The notes under the pieces are model-generated. The model searched no databases and was not told the DNA's origin. It was given only the letters and a program-made list of their open reading frames with translations. A DNA stretch of 41,979 nucleotides, from positions 1 through 41,979 of the forward strand of contig NZ_BAABWX010000011.1 of assembly GCF_040364665.1 (NCBI RefSeq), given 5' to 3'. This DNA comes from Cognatishimia sp. WU-CL00825 (GTDB lineage: Bacteria; Pseudomonadota; Alphaproteobacteria; Rhodobacterales; Rhodobacteraceae). Made by a program: the position numbers and the translations under genes. Shown piece after piece: positions 1-8,229 of the stretch. The first letter of the stretch is position 1. Every line of letters begins with the position of its first letter.

Positions 1-206
1 CGCAGTGTGGCCTTGGACACATGATGCACCACCGGTTTGTCGATATCTTCCCAGGCATGTTCCAGCATCAAATTATAGATGCGGCGATCGTTCAGCGTCA
101 GCGGTGTCACTTCAACCAAATCAACCAATTCGCCGGGCTTGATCAAAGACTCGGCATTTGGCTTTGCATCCAGACTACTATAAGGTTTTTTTGCGTCGTC
201 CACCAT
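1..206 (-). CDS. rep: Replication initiator (Rep_3 family), N-terminal part; continues at 41979
   Basis: This is the first 68 codons plus two bases of a 343-residue initiator whose remaining part is at 41979-41154 on the same strand. The ATG is at 206-204, and an in-frame TAA lies four codons upstream, so the start must be here or at the adjacent GTG. The visible protein contains ELVDLVEVTPLTLNDRRIYN, typical of the N-terminal winged helix of iteron-binding Rep_3 initiators. Codon 69 is split CG|G over the window ends and the joined protein reads KATLRGTHNSNDRI, a sensible Rep sequence. The protein would bind the direct repeats at 409-485 and open the origin. The palindrome at 226-256 just upstream could be its autoregulatory operator. 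Shine-Dalgarno is weak (CAGG). Confidence 0.9.
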   Translation of the reverse strand, partial: MVDDAKKPYSSLDAKPNAESLIKPGELVDLVEVTPLTLNDRRIYNLMLEHAWEDIDKPVVHHVSKATL

Positions 207-225
207 ATCGCCTGCTTACACTCAA

Positions 226-256
226 CTCTTACCTTTATTTTTTTTCGTTGTAAGAG
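226..256. promoter_or_regulatory. Inverted repeat upstream of rep, candidate autoregulatory operator
   Basis: CTCTTAC (226-232) and GTAAGAG (250-256) are perfect 7-bp arms 17 bp apart, 20 bp upstream of the rep ATG. The arms share the TGTAAG core with the origin repeats, and a reverse-orientation TGTAAGC (214-220) is even nearer to the start. In iteron plasmids an inverted repeat of half-iterons in the rep promoter commonly binds Rep dimers. That role here is inferred. Confidence 0.5.
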
Positions 257-408
257 AAAACACTCTTTCGGTCAATCACGCGCCAGAAATTTACCCGCTC
301 GCACCCAAAAAGTAATTTTTAAGACCACCCCACAAAACATAAAATCAACCAAAGGCTCTGGTAAACGAATCAAAACAAAGGATAAATTAGGCTCTAATTA
401 GGCCCCAT

Positions 409-485
409 CCAATGCGTAAGCTTTCATCACCCAATCTGTAAGACTAAGCATCCCAATGTGTAAGTTTTACCACCCATAAAGTAAG
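409..485 (+). repeat. Four origin direct repeats (iterons), 21-22 bp period
   Basis: The copies are CCAATGCGTAAG (409-420), CCAATCTGTAAG (431-442), CCAATGTGTAAG (453-464) and the divergent CCATAAAGTAAG (474-485). Start-to-start distances are 22, 22 and 21 bp, i.e. two helical turns, so all copies face the same side of the DNA. This spacing and the closeness to a Rep_3 gene make them the likely Rep binding sites. Confidence 0.75.
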
Positions 486-736
486 CTTAGTTCAGGATTA
501 TTTTTCTTTATCAAATAGTTACAAGCGACGAACAATTGAACTAAAAGAATCTGAACTGGCAATATAGCCTGTCACCACATAAATTTTGCAACAAATCCGC
601 CAATCCTCAGAATGATTCGACGAATCAAGCCAAATCTTTCTTGCTAAGACAACAAACTTTTGAAAAAAAGAATTTAACAACGCAAGTTTTGCTTTTTTAG
701 CTATTTGCTTAGAAAAATCAAAAGTAGAGAGGCTTC

Positions 737-1939
737 ATGGCTGATCCTATCCTTCCCCCAGTGACATTAGATGACCTCAACGTTTTATCAAACCGGGCGA
801 CGTCTGTCATTGACCGGCTCAGAGATCAGGTTTTTGCGCCAGGCACCCAAAAAACCCTAGATGTGCGGTTCAATGTCAGAACAGCCGCTCAAATGGTTGG
901 TCGGTCTGAAACTCTTATTCGCGATGCAGAGAATGAGGGGCGTTTGCCTGCTCCGGAAAAAGACGCAAAAACCGGCCGTCGCAAAGGCTACGGCCTGCAT
1001 GAAATCAACAACATGCGGCAGCTCTTTGGCACCCTGCCCCATCGGTCCGAGGACGATGAAGCACTTGTTCTCGCGATTCAGAATTTCAAAGGCGGCGTTG
1101 GAAAATCGACCCTCGTCACGCATCTTTCGCAATATTTGGCGCTGCAAGGTTACCGGGTTTGCGTTATCGATTGTGACAGCCAGGCCTCGACCACATCCAT
1201 TCTGGGCCTGAATCCCGATATCGACATCGATGAAGACGAAGAAACACTTTATCCGTTCTTTCGTCACGGCGGACCACAGGAATTGCGCTATGCTTTGCGG
1301 GCCACTTATTGGCCAGGAATTGCGATGATCGCGGCGAATTTGGGTCTGTATGATGCCGAATATGAACTGGCAGGACGCATGGCCAGAGAATCCGGCTTTG
1401 TCCTGGATCGGCTCCGGGATGGCATCAACACAATCCGCGATCACTTTGATGTCATTTTGCTGGATCCCCCCCCGGCGCTTGGTATGATTTCGCTGTCCGT
1501 CCTGCGCGCGGCGGACGCGATATTAGTGCCTACCCCACCCAATAACGTCGATTTTGGCTCGACTGTGCATTTCTTGAAAATGATGACCAGCACCTTGGCA
1601 GAGCTAGAGAAAGTGGGCGGCACCCATAGTTATAAGTTTGTTAAGATTCTCGCCACAAAGATGAACGATGGGAAATCCGCCCATGTGGCGATCAAGCGTA
1701 TGATGGATGCGGTGTTTGCCGGTGATATGCTGCAATCTGTTCTTAAAGATTCCGCTGAAATCGACAATGCCACCGCCAATTTATTGACGGTTTATGAGAT
1801 GACCAATGCAAGCACGCGCACCGAGACCCACAAGCGTTGTAGGGCTTATTTGGATGCCATTGGCAAAGAGGTCGAAATTCTGATGCGCAAAACATGGCCA
1901 AGTCAACGCGAAGCCCTAAGCCGGGAGGGGTTATTATGA
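737..1939 (+). CDS. parA: ParA partition ATPase with N-terminal DNA-binding domain
   Basis: A 400-residue type Ia ParA that would move plasmid copies apart with ParB. Residues 46-70 form a MerR-like helix-turn-helix (FNVRTAAQMVGRSETLIRD), which in this ParA class binds the promoter for autoregulation. The deviant Walker A motif KGGVGKS is at about 118-124, VCVIDCDSQ at 141-149, and a Walker B-like VILLDPPPA at about 239-247. The start at 737 has an AGAGAGG ribosome-binding site. The stop overlaps the parB start by ATGA, so the two are translationally coupled. Confidence 0.95.
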   Translation: MADPILPPVTLDDLNVLSNRATSVIDRLRDQVFAPGTQKTLDVRFNVRTAAQMVGRSETLIRDAENEGRLPAPEKDAKTGRRKGYGLHEINNMRQLFGTLPHRSEDDEALVLAIQNFKGGVGKSTLVTHLSQYLALQGYRVCVIDCDSQASTTSILGLNPDIDIDEDEETLYPFFRHGGPQELRYALRATYWPGIAMIAANLGLYDAEYELAGRMARESGFVLDRLRDGINTIRDHFDVILLDPPPALGMISLSVLRAADAILVPTPPNNVDFGSTVHFLKMMTSTLAELEKVGGTHSYKFVKILATKMNDGKSAHVAIKRMMDAVFAGDMLQSVLKDSAEIDNATANLLTVYEMTNASTRTETHKRCRAYLDAIGKEVEILMRKTWPSQREALSREGLL

Positions 1940-2949
1940 CCAAGAAACACGATGCAATTTTTGATGCGGTTCTAAGCGGGATTGGATCAGAAGATCGTAG
2001 CCCCAAGAAAGAACGCGGCGCAGGCCGGTTTCTGAAACGCGGCAATGCCATCGGTGACAAACTGGGTGGCGAAGTTGACGAAAAAACCTTGCATTGGGTG
2101 GACCCCGCGCGCTGCCAGATGTGGGAACGTCATAACCGCGATTACGATCTGTTGACGCCGGAAAACTGTGCCGATTTGATCGAGGGCATACAGCAACAAG
2201 GCCGGCAGGAATTTCCGGCAATTGTCCGGCGGGTTGAAGACAATCCGGATGCAGATTTTGAAGTGATCTGTGGCGCACGTCGTCATTTCGCAATCTCTTG
2301 GTTGCAGGCCAATAATTACCCGCAATACAAGTATCTGGTCGAGGTGCGGGATCTCTCGGATGAAGAGGCCTTTCGCCTGGCAGATATCGAGAACCGGGAC
2401 CGCGCGGATATCTCTGATTATGAGCGCGCGCGCGATTATGCGAGTGCTGTTAAACTGTATTATGGCGGCAAGCAAAAATCGATGGCGCAGCGGTTACAGG
2501 TTTCCGAGGCCTGGTTGTCGCGCTATCTGTATTTGGCGAAATTACCGGATGAAATTGTCAAAGCTTATCCCAATTCCAATGATATCAAAGAGCTGCATGC
2601 GCGGACGTTAAAGCCGCTATTAGCGCAGCCAAAGGCCCGGCAGCAGTTGATCGAAAAAGCGGAATGGCTGGCGTCGATGCGGGCCGCTGGCGCGACCACG
2701 GATGGCTTGCCATGGAATGACGCCGCTAAAGTGATAGAGGCGCTAAAGCGCGCGGGGCAGGGCACGCTTACCAAACGCAAGCCGCGCCCATCGGTACAAC
2801 ATGTCTATAGCGCCAAAGGCACCGGGTTCAGCATCACCCGGAAAGACAAAGGTCGTCAGATTATCCTAGAGATCGACAAGTCCGCCCCAGCGTCAGACTT
2901 GCGTAAACTGCTAGAAAAGTTCCTATTGGACCGTGCTGAGGACTTGTAA
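1936..2949 (+). CDS. parB: ParB partition protein
   Basis: A 337-residue centromere-binding protein. I chose the ATG at 1936 because it overlaps the parA stop (ATGA) and is preceded by a strong GGGAGGGG at 1923-1930; a longer in-frame reading from 1894 would be inside parA. The N-terminal ParB/Srx domain carries GARRHFA at 113-119 (the GxRR motif that binds CTP in ParB proteins) and ENRDRADIS at 152-160. A helix-turn-helix follows at about 181-202 (MAQRLQVSEAWLSRYL). It likely binds the palindrome right after its own stop codon. Confidence 0.95.
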   Translation: MTKKHDAIFDAVLSGIGSEDRSPKKERGAGRFLKRGNAIGDKLGGEVDEKTLHWVDPARCQMWERHNRDYDLLTPENCADLIEGIQQQGRQEFPAIVRRVEDNPDADFEVICGARRHFAISWLQANNYPQYKYLVEVRDLSDEEAFRLADIENRDRADISDYERARDYASAVKLYYGGKQKSMAQRLQVSEAWLSRYLYLAKLPDEIVKAYPNSNDIKELHARTLKPLLAQPKARQQLIEKAEWLASMRAAGATTDGLPWNDAAKVIEALKRAGQGTLTKRKPRPSVQHVYSAKGTGFSITRKDKGRQIILEIDKSAPASDLRKLLEKFLLDRAEDL

Positions 2950-2950
2950 G

Positions 2951-2972
2951 GAAATTGCCAATTGGCAATTTC
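2951..2972. promoter_or_regulatory. Perfect 22-bp palindrome, candidate parS centromere
   Basis: Starting two bases after the parB stop, an 11-bp arm GAAATTGCCAA is followed directly by its exact reverse complement. There is no loop and no T-run, which argues against an intrinsic terminator. A loop-free palindrome right after parB is what a ParB site would look like. The sequence is not the universal chromosomal parS (TGTTTCACGTGAAACA). The function is inferred. Confidence 0.55.
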
Positions 2973-3101
2973 TTGAATAACTCAATAAAAACAAATAGTT
3001 ATTCATAAATCCAATGTGGGATTCTGAAGCTTTTGACCTGAAATTCAGAGCAAGAAAGAATATATCCCCGTCAATAAGAGCGCTTTGAGGGGGCTGTAAG
3101 C

Positions 3102-3881
3102 TTAGCGGCCCTTCCAAATTGGATCGCGCTTTTCTGCAAAGGCTTTGGCGCCTTCAAGCTGATCTTCGCTGCTGTATAAAACGTCTACCGTTGGCAATTG
3201 GCGTTTGGTGACACGGTTCATGGCGTCTTGGAATTTGCTGTCCTCTGCGTTGCGCACAACTTCTTTGATTGCTGCGTAAACCAGTGGTGGTCCCGAAGCC
3301 AAAAGCCGGGCAAGCTCCCAAGCGCGATCCATCAGTTGATCCGCCGTGACGATGTCATTTATCAAGCCCCAGCGTTGAGCTTCTTGGGCATCAAACCAGC
3401 GGCCCGTCAGCAGCAATTCCATGGCAATATGATAAGGGATGCGTTTTGGCAGCTTTATGCTGGCAGCATCCGCGACGGTGCCCGAGCGGATTTCTGGCAG
3501 CGCAAAGGTTGCGTGGTCTGCGGCCAGAATCATGTCGGCAGACAGCGCCAATTCCAACCCGCCACCGCAAGCGATGCCATTGATGGCGGCGATGACCGGC
3601 TTGTTTAGATCTCGCAGTTCCTGCAAACCACCAAAGCCACCCACACCATAATCGCCGTCAACCGCGTCGCCTTCGGCTGCGGCTTTCAGATCCCAACCAG
3701 GGCAGAAAAACTTGTCTCCGGCCGCAGATAAAATCGCGACCCGCAGGCTGGGGTCATCGCGAAATGCGGCAAAGGCTTTGCCCATTTCACAGCTGGTGGC
3801 CAGATCAATGGCATTGGCTTTAGGGCGATCGAGAATGAGTTCAAATATCGCGCCTTCGCGTCGTGTTCTAAAAGCAGACAT
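3102..3881 (-). CDS. caiD: Carnitinyl-CoA dehydratase / crotonobetainyl-CoA hydratase (crotonase family)
   Basis: A 259-residue crotonase-fold protein, about the length of E. coli CaiD (261). Diagnostic stretches are DRPKANAID (18-26), GWDLKAAAEG (62-71), GGGLELALSAD (106-116) and the C-terminus AFAEKRDPIWKGR. The two glutamates expected in the active site are E110 and E130. It would hydrate crotonobetainyl-CoA to L-carnitinyl-CoA. It starts 3 bp after the CoA ligase stop with an AGGAAAGG site, as the last gene of an operon with the ligase and the acyl-CoA dehydrogenase. That operon makes hydration in the gamma-butyrobetaine-to-carnitine direction the probable role. Confidence 0.85.
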   Translation of the reverse strand: MSAFRTRREGAIFELILDRPKANAIDLATSCEMGKAFAAFRDDPSLRVAILSAAGDKFFCPGWDLKAAAEGDAVDGDYGVGGFGGLQELRDLNKPVIAAINGIACGGGLELALSADMILAADHATFALPEIRSGTVADAASIKLPKRIPYHIAMELLLTGRWFDAQEAQRWGLINDIVTADQLMDRAWELARLLASGPPLVYAAIKEVVRNAEDSKFQDAMNRVTKRQLPTVDVLYSSEDQLEGAKAFAEKRDPIWKGR

Positions 3882-3884
3882 ATC

Positions 3885-5900
3885 CTAGCCTTTCCTGATA
3901 AGCGCATCGACTGCAACAACCCGATCTTGGGTGCAGAGGAGCGGATTAATTTCAACTTCTTCCAAGACATCTGCCTGATCAATTACATAGGTTTGCAGGG
4001 TGTCTATAGCGGCAAACAGAGCGTCCAGATTGATGCCTTGTTTGCCACGATAACCGTGCAGTAAGGGCGCGCATCTAAGCGCATTCAGCGCTGCCTTGAT
4101 GTCATCGCGGTTTGCGGGCAATAAAAATGACGCGGTGTCTTGTAACAATTCGGTTTGGATGCCACCGGCCGCAAGCGTCATGACAAATCCATGTGCCGGG
4201 TCTCGCACAACACCAACCAAGAGTTCTGCAACTGTGCCAAGGGTCATTTCCTCTATTAAGACTTCGTCTGTTGCAATGTCTGCGGCCACAGCTATTGCGT
4301 CTTTGGCAGAGATCCCTAAACGCACGGCCCCATGCTCTGACTTATGGGCCAAACCCATGCCTTTTATTGCAAAGGGCGGGCGCAAAGTTTTGACTGCCTG
4401 CGCAACCTCAGTGGTGCTCGAGGTGATTTGGTGACGTGGCACCGGCAGACCAAAGGCCGCCAGTTCCGTTTTGGACTGTGCTTCGGTCAAGGTTTCAGCG
4501 GTCCGCGCGTTTTGCGGCAGGCAAAGGGGCAGGGCAGAGGGAGGTCTGATATGGGCAGCAGCTTCGATGGCAGCGAGCGCTTCGTCCAGACCGTGAAACG
4601 GCACAACTCCACCGGAAATAAGGTCGCTTGAAACAGCCTCTGGCAGCAGCTCGGGCAGGGTGGCGACAATCGCAAACGGGGCCTCGGTTTGGGCACGGAC
4701 TTTTTGGGCCGCGCGCGTGGCGCAGCCCCAATCGGTTGGATCTGTTGTTGGATAGTCAACAATGGAAAGCGTCAAGGCGATATCGCTGCCAGTCATGCCC
4801 GCCCATGCCTGGGTCATTGCCGCTTCGTCGCGCCAAATATAGGTGTGATAGTCCAGCGGGTTGCTTAGTGAGACAAGCGGGCCAAGCGCTGCTCGCAGGT
4901 TGGTTTTTTGCCCAGACGAAAGGCTGGGAAACGCCACATTGCGGCCGAGTGCCATATCCGCAATCAGGCTGGCCTCGCCGCCAGAGCAACTGATGGAGGC
5001 GATATTTCCAGACGCAAGCGGGCCGTTGACGTGCAAAAGTTTGAGGGTTTCCAGAAAGGCTGGCAAGGATTTCAATCGAGGTATGCCAAGACGATCCAAA
5101 AGCGCCTGCGCCCCAACATCGCTGCCCGCCAAAGAAGCGGTGTGGGACACGGTGGCTTGTTGCGCTTGATCTGAAGCCCCCACTTTGAGAGCAACCAAGG
5201 GAATGCGTTTTTCATAAGCACGCTGTGCAAGGGTTTCCCATTCTCGGAGGTCGCCAAAACCTTCGACGTGCAGACCAATGGCCGTGACGCGCGGGTCGTT
5301 CAACAGCGCTAGGGCTGCTTGCGCCTGCGTGGTCTGGGCCATGTTGCCGCAAGTGATGGTATAGGCGATAGGCAGGCCACGCTTTTGCATCGTCAGATTG
5401 ATGGCAATATTAGAGCTTTGGGTGATGATCGCGACCCCGCGGTCTACGGGGGTACAGCCGTGCTGATCCGGCCACAACAATGCCCCATCCAATGCATTGA
5501 TAAAGCCATAGCAATTGGGACCCAAAATCGGCATGTCGCCAACGGCCATAACCAGATCTGATTGCAATCCGACTGCGGTGCCGTCTTCGGCGGAGGCTTC
5601 GGAAAAGCCGCTAGCGAAACACACAGCGCCCCCGGTTCCAATTTTTGAAAGCTGGGCGACAACATCAAGGGTAAGATGCCGGTTCACCCCTACAAAGGCC
5701 GCATCTGGGCCTGAGGGGAGGTCACCTGGTGAGGCAAAGGCGGGCAGGCCGCAGATGTCAGTGCGATTGGGATTTACCGGCCAAATCTGACCTGCGAAAT
5801 GCATGGCCTGTGATTGCCGAATAACTTGCTCGCACCAAGCACCCCCGCCAATCACTGCGATGGTTTTTGGATTGAAGAGGCGGTCTAGGTCGCGTGTCAT
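3885..5900 (-). CDS. NDP-forming acyl-CoA synthetase, probable gamma-butyrobetaine/carnitine-CoA ligase
   Basis: A 671-residue protein of the ADP-forming acetate-CoA ligase family. It has an N-terminal CoA-binding Rossmann domain (RLFNPKTIAVIGGG), a succinyl-CoA-ligase-like middle part with SHTASLAGSD (the histidine there is the expected phosphorylation site), and a C-terminal ATP-grasp part (FAIKGMGLAHKSEHGAVRLG). I chose the ATG at 5900 over an in-frame TTG at 5912, because GGA sits at the right distance and TTG is a poor start. It stands between an acyl-CoA dehydrogenase and caiD. From that I infer it activates gamma-butyrobetaine (or carnitine/crotonobetaine) with CoA and ATP, replacing the CaiC or CaiB enzymes of enterobacteria. 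Confidence 0.8.
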   Translation of the reverse strand: MTRDLDRLFNPKTIAVIGGGAWCEQVIRQSQAMHFAGQIWPVNPNRTDICGLPAFASPGDLPSGPDAAFVGVNRHLTLDVVAQLSKIGTGGAVCFASGFSEASAEDGTAVGLQSDLVMAVGDMPILGPNCYGFINALDGALLWPDQHGCTPVDRGVAIITQSSNIAINLTMQKRGLPIAYTITCGNMAQTTQAQAALALLNDPRVTAIGLHVEGFGDLREWETLAQRAYEKRIPLVALKVGASDQAQQATVSHTASLAGSDVGAQALLDRLGIPRLKSLPAFLETLKLLHVNGPLASGNIASISCSGGEASLIADMALGRNVAFPSLSSGQKTNLRAALGPLVSLSNPLDYHTYIWRDEAAMTQAWAGMTGSDIALTLSIVDYPTTDPTDWGCATRAAQKVRAQTEAPFAIVATLPELLPEAVSSDLISGGVVPFHGLDEALAAIEAAAHIRPPSALPLCLPQNARTAETLTEAQSKTELAAFGLPVPRHQITSSTTEVAQAVKTLRPPFAIKGMGLAHKSEHGAVRLGISAKDAIAVAADIATDEVLIEEMTLGTVAELLVGVVRDPAHGFVMTLAAGGIQTELLQDTASFLLPANRDDIKAALNALRCAPLLHGYRGKQGINLDALFAAIDTLQTYVIDQADVLEEVEINPLLCTQDRVVAVDALIRKG

Positions 5901-5995
5901 AGAAGGATCCAAGTTTCTAAATTGGCCCCGGACGGCGAATGAAACGGTGCTGAGAGAGCAGACAAAACCGTTTCTTTCGCCGCCAAAGCAAGATC

Positions 5996-7156
5996 TTAGG
6001 CCCCAAGTGGACGCAGAAGATCTCTGGAAATGATGTGGCGCTGAATTTCAGATGTGCCGTCCCAAATGCGCTCGACGCGGGCATCGCGCCAAAAGCGCTC
6101 TATTGGGAAATCATCCATCAACCCCATGCCGCCAAAGATTTGTAAGGTGGTGTCGGTGACCCGCCCCAGCATTTCAGAGGCATAAAGTTTGGCGGATGCG
6201 ATTTCGCGATTGGACGGCAGTTTTTGGTCAAGCCGCCATGCCGCCGCCAAAGTCATCCAATCAGCGGCGTCGATTTCGGTAATCATATCAGCAAGCTGAA
6301 AGCTAATACCCTGAAATTTACCGATGCTTTGTCCGAATTGTTTTCGATCAACTGAATAGTTAAGCGCATAGTCAAAGCAACGACGCGCCCGGCCAACGCT
6401 AAAGGCGGCTACGGTCAAGCGGGTGGCATAAAGCCAATCGTTCATCACGGCAAATCCGCCATCGACTTGGCCCAAAACCTGCGTGTCTGGCAAGCGGCAA
6501 TTGTCAAAATACAGAACGTAGTTTTTATAGCCTTTATGGGAAACGGAATTATATCCGTCACGCACTTCAAACCCCGGGGTGTCACGATCTACGAGAAAGG
6601 TTGTGATGCGTTTTTTGGGGCCGCGTGGGGTTTCGTCTACGCCGGTGGCAATGAACACAATAAAGAAATCAGCGTGTTCAGCCCCGGAGATGAAATGTTT
6701 GGATCCGTTGACCACCCAGTCGCCACCATCGCGCAGCGCCTGGCATTTCATGCCGCGCACATCTGATCCCGCATCAGGTTCAGTCATCGCCAAGGCGTCC
6801 ATTTTCTCGCCCCGAACGGCGGGCAATAGATAGCGGTCTTTTTGCTCTGGGTTACAGGCCATAAGAATGTTCTGGGGGCGACCAAAGAAATGCGTCAGGG
6901 CCATAGAGCCGCGCCCAAGTTCGCGTTCAACCAGGGTGAAATCCATATGGCTTAGACCCGCGCCGCCGACGTCCTCTGGGAAATTGCAGGCGTAAAACCC
7001 AAGGTCGATGCATTTTTGTTTGATCTTTTCGCCAAGTGCATGCGGCACTTGCCCGGCGCGCTCGACTTCGGCTTCGTGTGGATAAATTTCATTTTCGACG
7101 AAGCTGCGCACCGTCGAGACAATCATCTCTTGTTCTTCGCTGAGGCCAAAATGCAT
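5996..7156 (-). CDS. Acyl-CoA dehydrogenase, probable gamma-butyrobetainyl-CoA dehydrogenase
   Basis: A 386-residue flavoprotein of full family length. It shows the substrate/flavin motif AMTEPDAGSD (about 138-147), the substrate loop SVGRARRCFDYAL, QIFGGMGLMDD and the C-terminal ERIWDGTSEIQR. In medium- and short-chain family members the catalytic base is Glu in the equivalent of Y/W-E-G-T-S; here the DNA clearly reads TGG GAC, i.e. Asp. It would form crotonobetainyl-CoA by alpha,beta-dehydrogenation. Strong AAGGAG site before the ATG at 7156. It is the first gene of the ligase-caiD operon and is divergent from an AraC-type regulator. Confidence 0.85.
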   Translation of the reverse strand: MHFGLSEEQEMIVSTVRSFVENEIYPHEAEVERAGQVPHALGEKIKQKCIDLGFYACNFPEDVGGAGLSHMDFTLVERELGRGSMALTHFFGRPQNILMACNPEQKDRYLLPAVRGEKMDALAMTEPDAGSDVRGMKCQALRDGGDWVVNGSKHFISGAEHADFFIVFIATGVDETPRGPKKRITTFLVDRDTPGFEVRDGYNSVSHKGYKNYVLYFDNCRLPDTQVLGQVDGGFAVMNDWLYATRLTVAAFSVGRARRCFDYALNYSVDRKQFGQSIGKFQGISFQLADMITEIDAADWMTLAAAWRLDQKLPSNREIASAKLYASEMLGRVTDTTLQIFGGMGLMDDFPIERFWRDARVERIWDGTSEIQRHIISRDLLRPLGA

Positions 7157-7203
7157 GGGGCGACTCCTTTTTGCTGTCGCCAGTAAAACCGTGGTTGCAA
7201 TTG

Positions 7204-7219
7204 AATACTGTGCAGTATT
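7204..7219. promoter_or_regulatory. 16-bp inverted repeat in the divergent promoter, candidate regulator site
   Basis: AATACTG-TG-CAGTATT is a perfect 7-bp inverted repeat in the 74-bp gap between the acyl-CoA dehydrogenase and the divergent GlxA-type regulator, 12 bp before the regulator ATG. It is a good candidate for autoregulation and for control of the operon. I saw no matching copy at the second carnitine promoter (12388-12631). Confidence 0.45.
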
Positions 7220-7230
7220 TGGTGTTCTTC

Positions 7231-8175
7231 ATGCAGAAAGCGAAAGAATCGCCGAATCCAACCCAGCAAATCGATCTTTTGTTGTTTGATGATTTTTCAA
7301 ACCACTGTTTAGCAAACATCGTGGAGCCGCTGCGCGCAGCCAACAGTCTGTCGCGGACCCATCTGTATGCCTGGCGGTTTTTGACGTTGGACGGCCAAAG
7401 CGTGCAGAGCTCTAGCGGGTTGCAGATTGCGCCGCACGATGCGCTGAGTGCTGGTTCTGGGGATCTGTTGATCGTGATGCCGTCTTATGGGGTTCGGGCC
7501 TTAGATGGGCGCGACACGGTGATGCAAATTCGCCTAGCGGCCCAACGGTACGGCACCATTGCGGGCTTTGACACGGGCAGCTGGCTTTTGGCACGGGCGG
7601 GTTTGCTGGAGGGCTATCAAGCGACGATCCATTGGGACGAGTTGGCCAGCTTTGAAGAGACCTTTCCAAATTGTGAGGCCCTGCGTGAACGTTATGTGAT
7701 CGATGGCGCGCGCATCACCTGCACTGGGGCGATGGCCGCATTTGACGTTGTCATGCATTTGATTGGCCGAGATCACGGGGCTTTGCTGACGGTTGATGTT
7801 GCGCGGTTGTTCATGACAAACGAGGCCGCACGCTCGTATTCACTGGCGCGCAAATCAAGCGGGCGGATGGTGGATCGGGCCTTGCATCTGATGCAGGAAA
7901 ACCTGGAACAAACACTTTCGATTTCAGAGCTGGCGCGCAAAGTTGGGGCAAGTCAACGCGCTTTGGAATTGCGGATGCGCGACGAATTGCAGGAGACGCC
8001 TATGGCCGTGTATCGACGCTTGCGGCTGACCTATGCGCGCAAATTGGTGACGGAAACAGATCAATCTGTGACCGAGATTTCAAATCGCTGTGGGTATGAA
8101 AATGCAAGTGCCATGACACGGGCGTTCAAGGCGCTGTTTGGACAGACGCCGCGGGCCCTGCGTCAAATTCGGTAA
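7231..8175 (+). CDS. GlxA-family AraC transcriptional regulator of the gamma-butyrobetaine operon
   Basis: A 314-residue regulator with an N-terminal DJ-1/PfpI-like (glutamine-amidotransferase fold) sensor domain and a C-terminal AraC double helix-turn-helix (ISELARKVGASQRALELRMRDEL... YARKLVTETDQSVTEISNRCGYENASAMTRAFKALFGQTP, written here in parts). I use the ATG at 7231: the frame is open further upstream, but only from a TTG, and this start aligns with the paralogue at 12632. No good ribosome-binding site is visible. This is the architecture of CdhR and GbdR, which control carnitine and betaine genes in Pseudomonas. It is divergent from the acyl-CoA dehydrogenase operon and convergent with the BCCT gene. 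Confidence 0.85.
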   Translation: MQKAKESPNPTQQIDLLLFDDFSNHCLANIVEPLRAANSLSRTHLYAWRFLTLDGQSVQSSSGLQIAPHDALSAGSGDLLIVMPSYGVRALDGRDTVMQIRLAAQRYGTIAGFDTGSWLLARAGLLEGYQATIHWDELASFEETFPNCEALRERYVIDGARITCTGAMAAFDVVMHLIGRDHGALLTVDVARLFMTNEAARSYSLARKSSGRMVDRALHLMQENLEQTLSISELARKVGASQRALELRMRDELQETPMAVYRRLRLTYARKLVTETDQSVTEISNRCGYENASAMTRAFKALFGQTPRALRQIR

Positions 8176-8200
8176 GATCGATGCATTCAGGGCAGAAATT

Positions 8201-8224
8201 GCGCCAGCCCCGCAGGGCTGGCGC
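8201..8224. terminator. Bidirectional terminator-like hairpin between convergent genes
   Basis: GCGCCAGCCC (8201-8210), loop CGCA, and GGGCTGGCGC (8215-8224) form a perfect 10-bp GC-rich stem with a 4-base loop. It lies between the regulator stop (8175) and the BCCT stop (8230). There is no long T-run, only AATTTC on the minus-strand side. Confidence 0.7.
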
Positions 8225-8229
8225 GCGTG

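Larger units (their letters stand above)
207..736. other. Candidate replication origin / rep-parA intergenic region
   Basis: This is the only stretch of more than 300 bp without a gene. It lies between the divergent rep and parA genes. It holds an inverted repeat near rep (226-256), four iteron-like direct repeats (409-485), and a strongly A+T-rich segment from about 486 to 735 with runs of A and T that could be the DNA-unwinding element. This matches the usual layout of iteron plasmids controlled by a Rep_3 initiator. I see no convincing DnaA box (best matches are 6 of 9) and no clear sigma70 promoter for parA. Confidence 0.75.

Noticed and set aside
21..401. Plus-strand open frame of 126 codons near the start
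   Set aside because: It is antisense to the rep N-terminus and runs through the origin; it has low-complexity, unusual composition and no family resemblance.
377..515. Possible DnaA boxes at about 381 (GGATAAATT) and 509 (TTATCAAAT)
   Set aside because: Each matches only 6 of 9 consensus positions, which is expected by chance in A+T-rich DNA.
857..1444. Long minus-strand frames inside parA and other genes
   Set aside because: Codon pattern and strong motifs belong to the opposite strand; these are shadows.
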